Assembly: GCF_025380365.1 (NCBI RefSeq) | Contig: NZ_JAOCQF010000001.1 | Span: 558,001 to 622,000 of the forward strand | Direction: 5' to 3' | Source: Albidovulum sediminis | GTDB lineage: Bacteria > Pseudomonadota > Alphaproteobacteria > Rhodobacterales > Rhodobacteraceae | DNA length: 64,000 bases | Shown: piece after piece, positions 8,993 through 17,281 of the stretch | How the letters are laid out: each line of letters starts with the position of its first letter | Position numbering within the stretch: position 1 is the stretch's first letter | The notes under the pieces: model-generated | Told to the model about the DNA's origin: nothing | The model's input: only the letters and a program-made list of their open reading frames with translations | The model's database searches: none | Made by a program: the position numbers and the translations under genes

Positions 8993-10303
8993 CTACTTGA
9001 TGTAGCCGGCCTTGGCCATCTCGCGCTCGGTCAGCGCCTGCGCGTTGGCCAGCGCATCGGCCGCCGAGGTCTGGCCGGCAAGGGCCGCCGAGAACTGCTG
9101 GCCCACCGCCGTGGCGATGCCCTGGAATTCCGGGATCGCGACGAACTGCACGCCGACATAAGGCACCGGATCGACCGTCGGGCTGGTCGGGTCGGCCGAG
9201 TTGATACTGTCGAGCGTCATCTTGGCGAAGGGCACCGTCTGGTATTCCGGGTTCTCGTAAAGCGAGGTGCGGGTGCCCGGCGGGACGTTGGCCCAGCCTT
9301 CGTTCGCCGCCACCAGCGCGAGGTAGTCCTTCGAGGTCGCCCAGGCCACGAACTTCTTGGCCGCGTCAACCTTCTGCGAGCCTGCCGGGATCGCCAGCGA
9401 CCAGGCCCAGAGCCAGTTGCCGCGCTTGCCGAGCCCGTTGTCGGGCGCAAGCGCGAAGCCCACCTTGTCGGCCACGGTCGAGTCCTTCGGGTTGGTCACG
9501 AAGGACGCGGCGACCGTCGCGTCGATCCACATCCCGCACTTGCCCTGCTGGAAGAGCGCCAGGTTCTCGTTGAAGCCGTTGTTGGATGCGCCCGGAGGTC
9601 CGGCCTCGTTCATCAGGTCGAGGTAGAAGTTGAGCGTGTCGGCCCAGGGCTTCTGGTCGAACTGGGGTTTCCAGTCCATGTCGAACCACTTCGCGCCGAA
9701 GCTGTTGGCGGTCGCGGTCAGGAAGGCCATGTTCTCGCCCCAGCCGGCCTTGCCGCGAAGGCAGATGCCGTAGACCTCGTTCGCCTTGTCGGTCATCTTG
9801 ATCGCGGCGTCGCGGATGAACTCCCAGGTCGGCGCCTCGGGCATCGTCAGCCCCGCCTTCTCCATCAGGTCGGTGCGGTACATGACCATGGAGCTTTCGC
9901 CGTAGAAGGGTGCCGCGTAAAGCTCGCCCTCCACCGTCAGGCCGCCGCGGATCGCGGGCAGAAGGTCGTCGATGTCATAGTCGGCGGGCAGGTCGTTCAG
10001 CGACACCAGCCAACCCTGCTTGCCCCAGATCGGAACCTCGTAGGTGCCGATCGTCATGACGTCGTACTGTCCACCCTTGGTGGCGATGTCGGTCGTCACG
10101 CGCTGGCGCAGGACGTTTTCCTCAAGCGTGACCCATTCCAGCTCGATATCGGGGTTCTTCGCGGTGAAATCGGCGGTCAGGCCCTGCATGCGGATCATGT
10201 CGCCGTTGTTCACGGTCGCGATGGTCAGTGTCTCGGCCTGGGCGAGTGCCGCCGTCGCACTGAGCGCGGTTGCGCCCAGAAGGGCGCGCATCGTCAGATT
10301 CAT
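8993..10303 (-). CDS. smoE: Polyol ABC transporter periplasmic substrate-binding protein
   Basis: 436 aa extracellular solute-binding protein family 1. The start at 10303 has GGAGGAACAG in front; the translation opens with a classical signal peptide (MNLTMRALLGATALSATAALAQA) and the mature protein begins around AETLTIATVNNGDM. SmoE/MtlE of Rhodobacteraceae binds mannitol, sorbitol and related hexitols and hands them to SmoFG. It is the first gene of the transporter after the regulator, and a sigma-70-like promoter can be drawn 47-76 bp upstream. Confidence 0.9.
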   Translation of the reverse strand: MNLTMRALLGATALSATAALAQAETLTIATVNNGDMIRMQGLTADFTAKNPDIELEWVTLEENVLRQRVTTDIATKGGQYDVMTIGTYEVPIWGKQGWLVSLNDLPADYDIDDLLPAIRGGLTVEGELYAAPFYGESSMVMYRTDLMEKAGLTMPEAPTWEFIRDAAIKMTDKANEVYGICLRGKAGWGENMAFLTATANSFGAKWFDMDWKPQFDQKPWADTLNFYLDLMNEAGPPGASNNGFNENLALFQQGKCGMWIDATVAASFVTNPKDSTVADKVGFALAPDNGLGKRGNWLWAWSLAIPAGSQKVDAAKKFVAWATSKDYLALVAANEGWANVPPGTRTSLYENPEYQTVPFAKMTLDSINSADPTSPTVDPVPYVGVQFVAIPEFQGIATAVGQQFSAALAGQTSAADALANAQALTEREMAKAGYIK

Positions 10304-10349
10304 CTGTTCCTCCCTGTCCCTGTGTGGGCAAATGCCAATCAGGTGAGCA

Positions 10350-10379
10350 ATTATTCGCAAATCGAGTGAGTCGAGTCAA
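10350..10379 (-). promoter_or_regulatory. Candidate promoter of the smo operon
   Basis: On the minus strand TTGACT (10374-10379) is followed after 18 bp by AATAAT (10350-10355), a fair -35/-10 pair that would start RNA about 40 nt before smoE. The A+T-rich imperfect palindrome GCGAATAATTGC overlaps the -10 and may be the operator of the SorC-type regulator encoded upstream. Both are predictions. Confidence 0.4.
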
Positions 10380-10461
10380 TGCCCCGCGCACCAGCGTGGC
10401 AGGTCCGGCGCAGCCTAGGCGTGACGCGCCGGTCAAGATGCTGATTTCGGGCGGCTTTCCC

Positions 10462-11424
10462 TCAGCCGGAGGCGAGCAGCGCCTCGGCTGTCGCCTCGTT
10501 GGTGATCATGCCGTTGACCAGCCGCCCGCGCAGCGCGGCGCGGAAGGCGGGCACCTTGGACGCGCCCACCGCCACCGCGATGACGCGCCGTTCCGCCGCC
10601 TTGGGTAGCGGCACCGAGGCGACGCGGGCGTTGAACGGGCAGTCGAGCACATGGCCCTCGCGGTCGTAGATCCAGCTGGTGATCTCGCCCACAGCGCCCT
10701 GCGCGACAAGCGCGTCCATCTCCGCCTCGGGCATGAATCCGTCGACGACAAGCGGGGCGGTGCGTCCCATCTGGCCGATCCCGACCAGCGTCAGGTCCGC
10801 TTTCTGGCAGAGCGCCACCGTGTTGCGCACCGCTTCCTGCGCGTGCAGCGTCCGCAGCTCCGCCTGGTCGCGGGCAACGACCGGCAGCGGATAGGGATAG
10901 TGCATCGCGCCGACCCGCTCGGCCATGGCGATGGTGGCGTTGTAGGGGGTGGCCGACCCGTCGCTCATCATGTTGCCGAGAAGCGAGACGATGCGGTGCT
11001 GCGGGCAGGCCATGCGCGGCACCTGCTCGACCGTCGCCTTCAGCGCGCGCCCGGTTCCCAGCGCGATGATCCGTGGCGCATCGGATTTCAGCACGCGTTC
11101 CAGTTCGGCCGCGGCGGCGATGGCGATGCCGGTCAGAAGGCCCGGCGCGCCGGGGTCCGAGGGGACGACATCACAGGACTGCAGCGCGAAACGTTCGGTC
11201 AGCGCGCCCGCAAGGTCCATGCAGCGCCCGATCGGGTGGTCGATGCGCACCTTCACCAGCTTTTCGGATACCGCCAGCGACACCAGCCTCTGCACCGTCT
11301 GGCGCGACAGTGACAGTTTGCGCGCGATCTCGTCCTGGGTGTTGCCGGCGACATAGTAAAGCCAGCCGGCGCGGGCTGCGTCGTCAAGGCGTGTCGTTTC
11401 CGGGGTGAAGCGTCCGACGGTCAA
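10462..11424 (-). CDS. smoC: SorC/DeoR-family sugar-binding transcriptional regulator (SmoC-like)
   Basis: 320 aa regulator. An N-terminal HTH reads TQDEIARKLSLSRQTVQRLV, and the C-terminal two-thirds is the SorC sugar-binding domain (LGTGRALKATVEQVP, LVGIGQMGRTAPLV). Family members bind phosphorylated sugars or polyols. It lies directly upstream of smoE on the same strand, where smoC is found in Rhodobacter and Sinorhizobium polyol clusters, so it most likely controls this operon. Its start overlaps the stop of the HAD gene (ATGA). Confidence 0.82.
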   Translation of the reverse strand: MTVGRFTPETTRLDDAARAGWLYYVAGNTQDEIARKLSLSRQTVQRLVSLAVSEKLVKVRIDHPIGRCMDLAGALTERFALQSCDVVPSDPGAPGLLTGIAIAAAAELERVLKSDAPRIIALGTGRALKATVEQVPRMACPQHRIVSLLGNMMSDGSATPYNATIAMAERVGAMHYPYPLPVVARDQAELRTLHAQEAVRNTVALCQKADLTLVGIGQMGRTAPLVVDGFMPEAEMDALVAQGAVGEITSWIYDREGHVLDCPFNARVASVPLPKAAERRVIAVAVGASKVPAFRAALRGRLVNGMITNEATAEALLASG

Positions 11425-12092
11425 GGTTCGCGGTCTTTCCTGGCAATCTCCTCCAAGAGGTGGGGGAAATCGCGCCAGTTGTCAAAGCTTCGCACGTCGA
11501 AGGGCGCTTCCGGGGGCTCGCCCCCCATGTGGCCGCCGCCGGTATAGGCAAGGTGCAGCATCCCCGCCGCCCGCGCCGCGATCAGGCCGGGCAGGCTGTC
11601 CTCCACCACCAGCGTGTGCGCCGGCCGCGCGCGCATCCGCTCCGCCGCGTGCAGGAACAGGTCGGGGGCGGGCTTGCCGCGGGCCACCTCGCTGGCAGTG
11701 AAGACATGCGCGCCAAAACGCCCCGCCAGCCCCAGCAGGTCGAGCGTCCGCGCCACCCGCGGCGGGCTCGACGAGGTGGCGACGCAGGCCGGCACCCGAA
11801 GCAGGTCCAGCATCCCGGTCACACCCTGCGTGGGCGCCAGTTCGGTCTCGAACCGTTCCAGCAGCCGCTCGCGGTAGCGCGCTTCGAAATCCGGGGGCAG
11901 GGGATGGCCCAGATCCTCGCGGATGGTGCGCGCCACGGTGGGAAAGCTGCGGCCGAGGAAATGCCGGCGCACATAGGCCGCGTCGATGGTCACGCCCTCG
12001 CGCGCCAGTTCCTCGATCAGCACGCGGGAGGAGATGACCTCGCTGTCCGCCAGTACGCCGTCGCAGTCGAAGATGATGAGGTCGAGCGTCAT
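11421..12092 (-). CDS. HAD-superfamily phosphatase/phosphoglucomutase-like hydrolase
   Basis: 223 aa HAD subfamily IA protein. Motif I is FDCDGVLADSE (nucleophile Asp and general acid Asp), motif II the Ser/Thr in VATSSSPPRVA, motif III Lys in ARGKPAPDLFLHAA, and motif IV VVEDSLPGLIAARAAG. The helical cap lies between motifs I and II. Overlap with smoC puts it in the polyol unit, so a role in clearing or converting a sugar phosphate is plausible. The exact substrate cannot be read from sequence. Confidence 0.82.
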   Translation of the reverse strand: MTLDLIIFDCDGVLADSEVISSRVLIEELAREGVTIDAAYVRRHFLGRSFPTVARTIREDLGHPLPPDFEARYRERLLERFETELAPTQGVTGMLDLLRVPACVATSSSPPRVARTLDLLGLAGRFGAHVFTASEVARGKPAPDLFLHAAERMRARPAHTLVVEDSLPGLIAARAAGMLHLAYTGGGHMGGEPPEAPFDVRSFDNWRDFPHLLEEIARKDREP

Positions 12093-12132
12093 CGGAAAGG
12101 GGGCGGGGCCTTGCCGCCGCGCCGGGCCGCGG

Positions 12133-13362
12133 TCATTTCAGGCCCATTTCGGCGGCCACCGCCTGCAACCGGGCCTGCGCCGCGGCGTCGCCCGCAAAGA
12201 CCGCGCGTGCCCTCTCCAGCGCCGCCCGCGCCGCCTCGGCCTCGCCCAGGACGATGCGCGCGCGGATCAGCCGGTGCCAGCCCTCGAGGTCGTCGGGCGC
12301 CTGTTCCAGCCGCGCGGCCAGCCCCTCGACCATGCCGCGGATCATCACCTGCCGGTCTGCGGCACTCATCTCCTGCGCGGCGGCGATGTCGGCGGCGGTG
12401 GGGCCGGGTGCCGTCGGCGTCTCCGCAAAGCCCGGCTGCCCGGCCAGGTCGATCCCGGCCGCCGGCGCGCGGTCGCGGATGCGGTCGCGCAGTTCGCCCG
12501 TCCAGGCCGCATCGGCCGGCGCGCCCTTCAGGATGTCGAGCCAGAGCGTCACCGCGCCTTTTGCGTCGCCCGCCTGATCCATGGCCAGCCCCTGGAAGAA
12601 GCGCGCGCGCGGGTTCCGCGGGTCGGCCGCCAGCGCCCCGGCAATCGCGGCGTTTGCCCGGTCCGTCACCCGGTCACCATCGGCGCGCACCAGCGCCTCT
12701 GCCCTGAGCGACAGGATCTCGGCGTCGCCGGGGGCAAGCTCGGCCGCGCGGGCATAGGCCGCCGCCGCCTCCTCGAACCGGCCGGTGCCGGAATAGGACC
12801 AGCCGAGCATCTTCCAGCCGTCGAGGTTGTCAGGCTCCGCCTCAAGCCGGGCAGCGAGGCGCGCGATCATGGTGTCGACATCGGCAAGTCCCGGCGCCTG
12901 CGGGCTGGCCGCAGCGGTGCCGGGCGCGGGTGTCATCGCGCCGGTCGGCGGCGGCAGCAGGAGTTGCGGCTGAGGCGGCAGGGGTGCGGCGCGCGGCGCG
13001 CCCGCGGCCAGTTCGGGCCGGCCCGTCGCGCCGTAGAGGAGCGCGCTGCCGACCACGACCCACCCCACCGTCACCGCGGCCACGGCGACCTCCGTGCCCT
13101 TCGCCAGTCCCCTCATCGCGTCCCCTTCCGCCTTGCGCGCGGCCGCCACCACGCGCCGTTCGATCTCGCGCCGCGTCGCCGCGGCATCCTCGGCCGATAC
13201 AGTGCCCTCGGCCACGTCGCGGTCAAGCTGGCGCGCCTGTTCGCGAAAGACCTCGATCCCCGCGACAGCCGGACCCCCGTCCGCGCGCCGGCGCAGGAAG
13301 GGCAGGGCGACCGTCAGCGCCGCGAGCGCCGTCAGGCCCGTCAGCGCCAGCCACAGCGTCAT
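12133..13362 (-). CDS. ccmI: Cytochrome c maturation protein CcmI (CycH)
   Basis: 409 aa apocytochrome c chaperone of the System I haem-ligation complex. Two N-terminal membrane spans (residues about 2-22 and 95-115) flank a cytoplasmic charged loop. The periplasmic part contains TPRs (WKMLGWSYSGTGRFEEAAAA and following) that hold apocytochrome C-termini. Its start overlaps the ccmH stop by 4 bp (ATGA), giving ccmF-ccmH-ccmI in one unit. Confidence 0.9.
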   Translation of the reverse strand: MTLWLALTGLTALAALTVALPFLRRRADGGPAVAGIEVFREQARQLDRDVAEGTVSAEDAAATRREIERRVVAAARKAEGDAMRGLAKGTEVAVAAVTVGWVVVGSALLYGATGRPELAAGAPRAAPLPPQPQLLLPPPTGAMTPAPGTAAASPQAPGLADVDTMIARLAARLEAEPDNLDGWKMLGWSYSGTGRFEEAAAAYARAAELAPGDAEILSLRAEALVRADGDRVTDRANAAIAGALAADPRNPRARFFQGLAMDQAGDAKGAVTLWLDILKGAPADAAWTGELRDRIRDRAPAAGIDLAGQPGFAETPTAPGPTAADIAAAQEMSAADRQVMIRGMVEGLAARLEQAPDDLEGWHRLIRARIVLGEAEAARAALERARAVFAGDAAAQARLQAVAAEMGLK

Positions 13363-13841
13363 CGCTCACGCCCCTCGTCCAGAAGGGCGGTGGCGAGCGC
13401 CCGGTCCGCCTCGCTCATCTCCGGGGCGGGGGCGGGCGCGCGCCGCCGCCAGAGCCGGGCAAAGCCGAAGACCGTCAGCATCAGGAACAGCACCGGGCCG
13501 GACCAGAGGAGCCAGGTCAGCGGCCGGACCGGCGGGTTCAGCAGGACATAGGTGCCGAAGCGGTCGACCAGAAAGGCCACCGCCTCGGCGTCGCTGTCGC
13601 CGGCGACCAGCCGCTCGCGCAGGATCACCCGCATGTCGCGCGCGATGGCCGCGTTCGAATCGTCGATCGACTGGTTGCGGCAGACCACGCAGCGCAGGTC
13701 GCGGCTGAGCGCGCGCGCCCGCGCCTCAAGCGCGGGGTCGGCCAGCACCTCGTCGGGCAGGACGGCGTGGACGGGCAGGGGTGCCAGCGCGGGCAGGGCC
13801 AGCACAAGCAGAAGCGCCAGGCAACCGAGCCACGCCCTCAT
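13359..13841 (-). CDS. ccmH: Cytochrome c maturation protein CcmH (Ccl2/CycL)
   Basis: 160 aa thiol-redox protein of the haem ligase. It has a signal anchor (AWLGCLALLLVLALPALAPL) and the family active site LRCVVCRNQSI, which reduces the CxxCH thiols of apocytochrome, then a second membrane span near residues 108-128. ATG 13841 overlaps the ccmF stop. Length matches the short alphaproteobacterial CcmH, with the TPR function in the separate CcmI. Confidence 0.93.
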   Translation of the reverse strand: MRAWLGCLALLLVLALPALAPLPVHAVLPDEVLADPALEARARALSRDLRCVVCRNQSIDDSNAAIARDMRVILRERLVAGDSDAEAVAFLVDRFGTYVLLNPPVRPLTWLLWSGPVLFLMLTVFGFARLWRRRAPAPAPEMSEADRALATALLDEGRER

Positions 13842-15814
13842 GCCGGTTCCCCCTGCGCTACGGGCCGGGCCGAGAAGGCGCCGACGCGGAAGCGCCGGTC
13901 GGCCAGCGACAGCGCCCCGCCAAGCGCCATCAGGAGCGGCCCGAACCAGATCAGGAGCACGAAGGGGTGGTGGTAGATGCGTGCCCCCCACTTGCCCCCG
14001 TCCGAGGCGCCGCTGACCGAGACGTAGAGGTTGCTGAGGAACCGGGGCGCGATCGCCGCCTCGGTGGTGACGCGCCGGCTGACCGGGTAGAATCGGCGCT
14101 GCGCCTCGAGCGTGGTGACGGGCGCGCCGCCACGGCTGACATCGAAGACCGCCCGCTCGACCTCGTAATTCGCCTCGAGCGCCACCGCGACGCTGCGCAG
14201 GGTGAAGACATAGCCGCCCGCGGTCGCACTTTCGCCCTCGGCCAGCGCGACGATGACCTCCTCTTCCCAGAGCGTGACGCAGGTGATGCCCGCGACCAGA
14301 AGGCCAAGCCCGGCATGGGCGGCGGCCATGCCCCAGGTCGCAAGCGGGGTGGTGCGCAGGAGCGCCCAGGTGCGCGCGGCCGGCAGGCGGAAGGGCTGGA
14401 TGCGGGCAAGGATGATCCAGAAGCTGCCGATGACCAGCCAGAAGGCCAGCCCCAGCCCCAGCGCCGCACCAAGGCCCGCCGCGCCGAAGGCGGCGAGCGA
14501 CCCGCCGGCCACCACCGCCGCACCCGCCAGCGGCCAGCCGAGCCGCGCCAGCGCCGCGCGCAGGTCGTCGCGCTTCCAGCGCAGGAAGGGGCCCGCGGGC
14601 AGCGCCAGGCAGAGAAGCACCATGATCGGCCCGAAGCTGCGGTTGAAGTAGGGCGGCCCGACCGAGATCTTCTCCGGCCCGATCAGTTCGACGAAAAGCG
14701 GGTAGAAGGTGCCCAGGAATACCGTCGCCGTCGCCACCACCAGAAGGATGTTGTTGAGGATCAGCGCGCCCTCGCGGCTGACCGGGCGGAAGGCGGCTGA
14801 GGGGTCGAAACCCTGCGCGCGGGCGGCAAAGAGCGTCAGCGCGCCGCCGGTGAAGGCGACGAGGATCGCCAGCACCCCGATGCCGCGCGCGGGGTCGGTG
14901 GCGAAGGCGTGGACGCTGGTGAGGACGCCCGAGCGCACCACGAAGGTGCCGATCAGGCTGAGCGAGAAGGTCAGGATCGCCAGCAGGATCGTCCACACGA
15001 TCAGCGTCTGGCGCCGCTCCACCACCAGCGCGGAATGCAGGAGCGCGGTGCCCACCAGCCAGGGCATGAAGCTCGCGTTCTCGACCGGGTCCCAGAACCA
15101 CCAGCCGCCCCAGCCCAGTTCGTAGTAGGCCCAGTAACTCCCCAGCGTGATGCCGACGGTCAGGAAGATCCAGGCCGCCAGCACCCAGGGCCGCACCAGC
15201 CGCGCCCAGGCCGCGTCCACCCGCCCCTCGATCAGCGCGGCCACCGCGAACGAGAACACGACCGAGAAGCCGACATAGCCGAGGTAGAGGAAGGGCGGGT
15301 GCAGGATCAGCCCGATGTCCTGCAGCAGGGGGTTAAGCTCCATGCCCTGCTCCGGCGCGGGGTGAAGCCGGGTGAACGGTCCCGAGGTGAAGAGGCTCAG
15401 CGCCAGGAAGGCCGTCGCGATCATGCCCTGAACCGCCAGGGTGCGGGCCTTCAGCGTCGCGGGCAGCGCCCGGCCGAAGAGCGCGACCGCCGCCCCGAAC
15501 AGCGCCAGGATCAGCACCCACAGAAGGAGCGAGCCCTCGTGGTTGCCCCAGGCCGCCGACAGGCGGTAATGGAGCGGCATCGTCGCATTGGCGTTGTTGG
15601 CGACGACCAGGACCGACAGGTCGGCCTCGGCGAAGGCCGCCAGCAGCATCGCGAAGGCCAGCGCCACGAAGCCGAGTGTCGCGACCGCGGCGGCATCGGC
15701 AAAGCGCATCAGCACCGGATTGCGCCGCCAGGCGCCGAAAAGCGGCAGCAGCGACTGCGCCGCCGCGACCATCAGCGCCAGGATCAGGGCGAACTGCCCG
15801 ACTTCAGCCGTCAT
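13838..15814 (-). CDS. ccmF: Haem lyase CcmF
   Basis: 658 aa polytopic membrane protein that transfers haem from CcmE to apocytochrome c. The WWD haem-handling domain is clear (GGWWFWDPVENASFMPW), with conserved histidines nearby (SAAWGNHEGSLLLW; LLQDIGLILHPPFLYLGYVG). It heads ccmF-ccmH-ccmI; ccmABCD, ccmE and ccmG are not in the window. Neighbouring multihaem and sox cytochromes would be its clients. Confidence 0.95.
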   Translation of the reverse strand: MTAEVGQFALILALMVAAAQSLLPLFGAWRRNPVLMRFADAAAVATLGFVALAFAMLLAAFAEADLSVLVVANNANATMPLHYRLSAAWGNHEGSLLLWVLILALFGAAVALFGRALPATLKARTLAVQGMIATAFLALSLFTSGPFTRLHPAPEQGMELNPLLQDIGLILHPPFLYLGYVGFSVVFSFAVAALIEGRVDAAWARLVRPWVLAAWIFLTVGITLGSYWAYYELGWGGWWFWDPVENASFMPWLVGTALLHSALVVERRQTLIVWTILLAILTFSLSLIGTFVVRSGVLTSVHAFATDPARGIGVLAILVAFTGGALTLFAARAQGFDPSAAFRPVSREGALILNNILLVVATATVFLGTFYPLFVELIGPEKISVGPPYFNRSFGPIMVLLCLALPAGPFLRWKRDDLRAALARLGWPLAGAAVVAGGSLAAFGAAGLGAALGLGLAFWLVIGSFWIILARIQPFRLPAARTWALLRTTPLATWGMAAAHAGLGLLVAGITCVTLWEEEVIVALAEGESATAGGYVFTLRSVAVALEANYEVERAVFDVSRGGAPVTTLEAQRRFYPVSRRVTTEAAIAPRFLSNLYVSVSGASDGGKWGARIYHHPFVLLIWFGPLLMALGGALSLADRRFRVGAFSARPVAQGEPA

Positions 15815-15883
15815 GCGGCCGGCCCCCCCGATGCGGGGCCGTCCCCCGTCGCGCGGGGCGAGGGGGAAGGATGCACGCGCCGG

Positions 15884-17017
15884 TCACTTGTAGAGCGAGA
15901 ACTCGATCCGGCGGTTCCTGCCCTTGTTGAAGGCGGAATCGTTCGGAACCATGGGATGCGCCTCTCCGAAGCCCGCCGAGTAGAGCCGGCGCCGGTCGAC
16001 ACCGCGGCTGGCCAGGTAGTCGACGACCGATTGCGCCCGCTTTTCGGACAGCGCCTGGTTGTAGGCGTCGGAGCCGTCGTCGTCGGTGTGCCCCGAGATC
16101 AGGAGCCGCAGGCCGGGGCAGCGTTGAACGATGTCTACCACGGTCCCGAGCAAGAAGTCGCTTTCCTGATCGAGCCGCGCGCTGCCCGAGGCGAAATAGA
16201 TGTTGCCGGTCTCCGACAGGATCTCGAACCGGCCCACGCATTCCTCGTAGGTAAACTCGCCCTGCGTCTCAAGCGCGGCCGAGGGCTGGGGCGCCGGCTC
16301 TGCCGCCCCTTCGGCAGCCGCTGGGGGTGTCGCGACGACGGTGCCGGCCTCGGCCACCTGTGCCGCTGCCCCCGCCACGCGGCGGTTGAAGGTGAACTGG
16401 TAGGTGATGTTCATCTCGGGCACGATGGTGAAGCCGCCCGCGGTCTCCGCGATCTTGCGCAGGTTGTTGCCAAGCTGGAAGTCGTCGACCTTGAACAGGA
16501 TCGGATGGGCCGAGGCCGCCACGAAGCGGTCGTTGCCGTCCGGGGTGATGATCGCGTCGGTGACCAGCCGGTTCGAAGCGCCGTGAATCTCCATCGTGAA
16601 GGGGAACTGCACCTGTTTCTGCCCGCCAGGGGCCAGCCCCGCGGCCATGTCCGGCGTCAGTTGCGCCGTCACCACCGCCTCGGGGAACTTGAAGGTCTCG
16701 AAGAACAGGAACCGCATCCGCACGTTGCGCAGGTCGTTGCGGGTGTCGACGGATTCGAGCTTGACGTTGATCGTGGCCTTGCCGTCCGCCTCGATCGAAC
16801 TGGCGAAGGTCGCGAAGGAGTGGGTTTCGACCACGTCCTGCCCGTCGACGTTCTTGATCGAACTGAAGCGGATGAACGAGGTCGCGGGATCAAGGTCCCA
16901 GCCGGGGGCGAAGGGGCTGTCCTGCGCTACGGCCGCCGGCCCCGAGAGCAGAACGCAGAGCGCCGTGAAGACCGCGGCCAAACGGCCATCGAGTTGCCAA
17001 AATCCCCTGCCAAACAA
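15884..17017 (-). CDS. Secreted YceI-domain / OmpA C-terminal-domain fusion protein
   Basis: 377 aa from TTG 17017, chosen because it gives a signal peptide ending about GPAAVAQ-DS. Longer in-frame starts at GTG 17101 and ATG 17203 add residues that do not look like a signal, and the choice is uncertain. The first part resembles YceI lipocalin-like domains (WDLDPATSFIRFSS, ESVDTRNDLRNVRMRFLFFE), which bind isoprenoids or quinones in the periplasm. After an Ala/Pro linker comes an OmpA-like peptidoglycan-binding domain (LLISGHTDDDGSDAYN; RRIEFSLYK). It lies 70 bp upstream of ccmF on the same strand and diverges from the caspase-like gene. The domain combination is uncommon and suggests a wall-anchored lipid or quinone-binding protein. 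Confidence 0.75.
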   Translation of the reverse strand: MFGRGFWQLDGRLAAVFTALCVLLSGPAAVAQDSPFAPGWDLDPATSFIRFSSIKNVDGQDVVETHSFATFASSIEADGKATINVKLESVDTRNDLRNVRMRFLFFETFKFPEAVVTAQLTPDMAAGLAPGGQKQVQFPFTMEIHGASNRLVTDAIITPDGNDRFVAASAHPILFKVDDFQLGNNLRKIAETAGGFTIVPEMNITYQFTFNRRVAGAAAQVAEAGTVVATPPAAAEGAAEPAPQPSAALETQGEFTYEECVGRFEILSETGNIYFASGSARLDQESDFLLGTVVDIVQRCPGLRLLISGHTDDDGSDAYNQALSEKRAQSVVDYLASRGVDRRRLYSAGFGEAHPMVPNDSAFNKGRNRRIEFSLYK

Positions 17018-17281
17018 TTCCCTGCCCTCGCTGGTTGCCCGCAAACCGGTCGTTGCACGGGACAGGACCCAGATGACCCAAAGGCCGGAAGATCGAATCA
17101 CGCGCGCACCTGGCAAGGCAAGGTTAGCCGTGCCCCGTGAGCTTGCCAAACACTCGTTGCCGTCGGGTAAGGCCGCGGCGGCGCCGTCTGTCGCGTTCGG
17201 CATCGCCCATGGCGTTGCCCTGTTGCGGCGGGGGGCCCTGGGGGCGTATCCTGCGGGCCAGCGCCGAACAGGACCGGGTCA

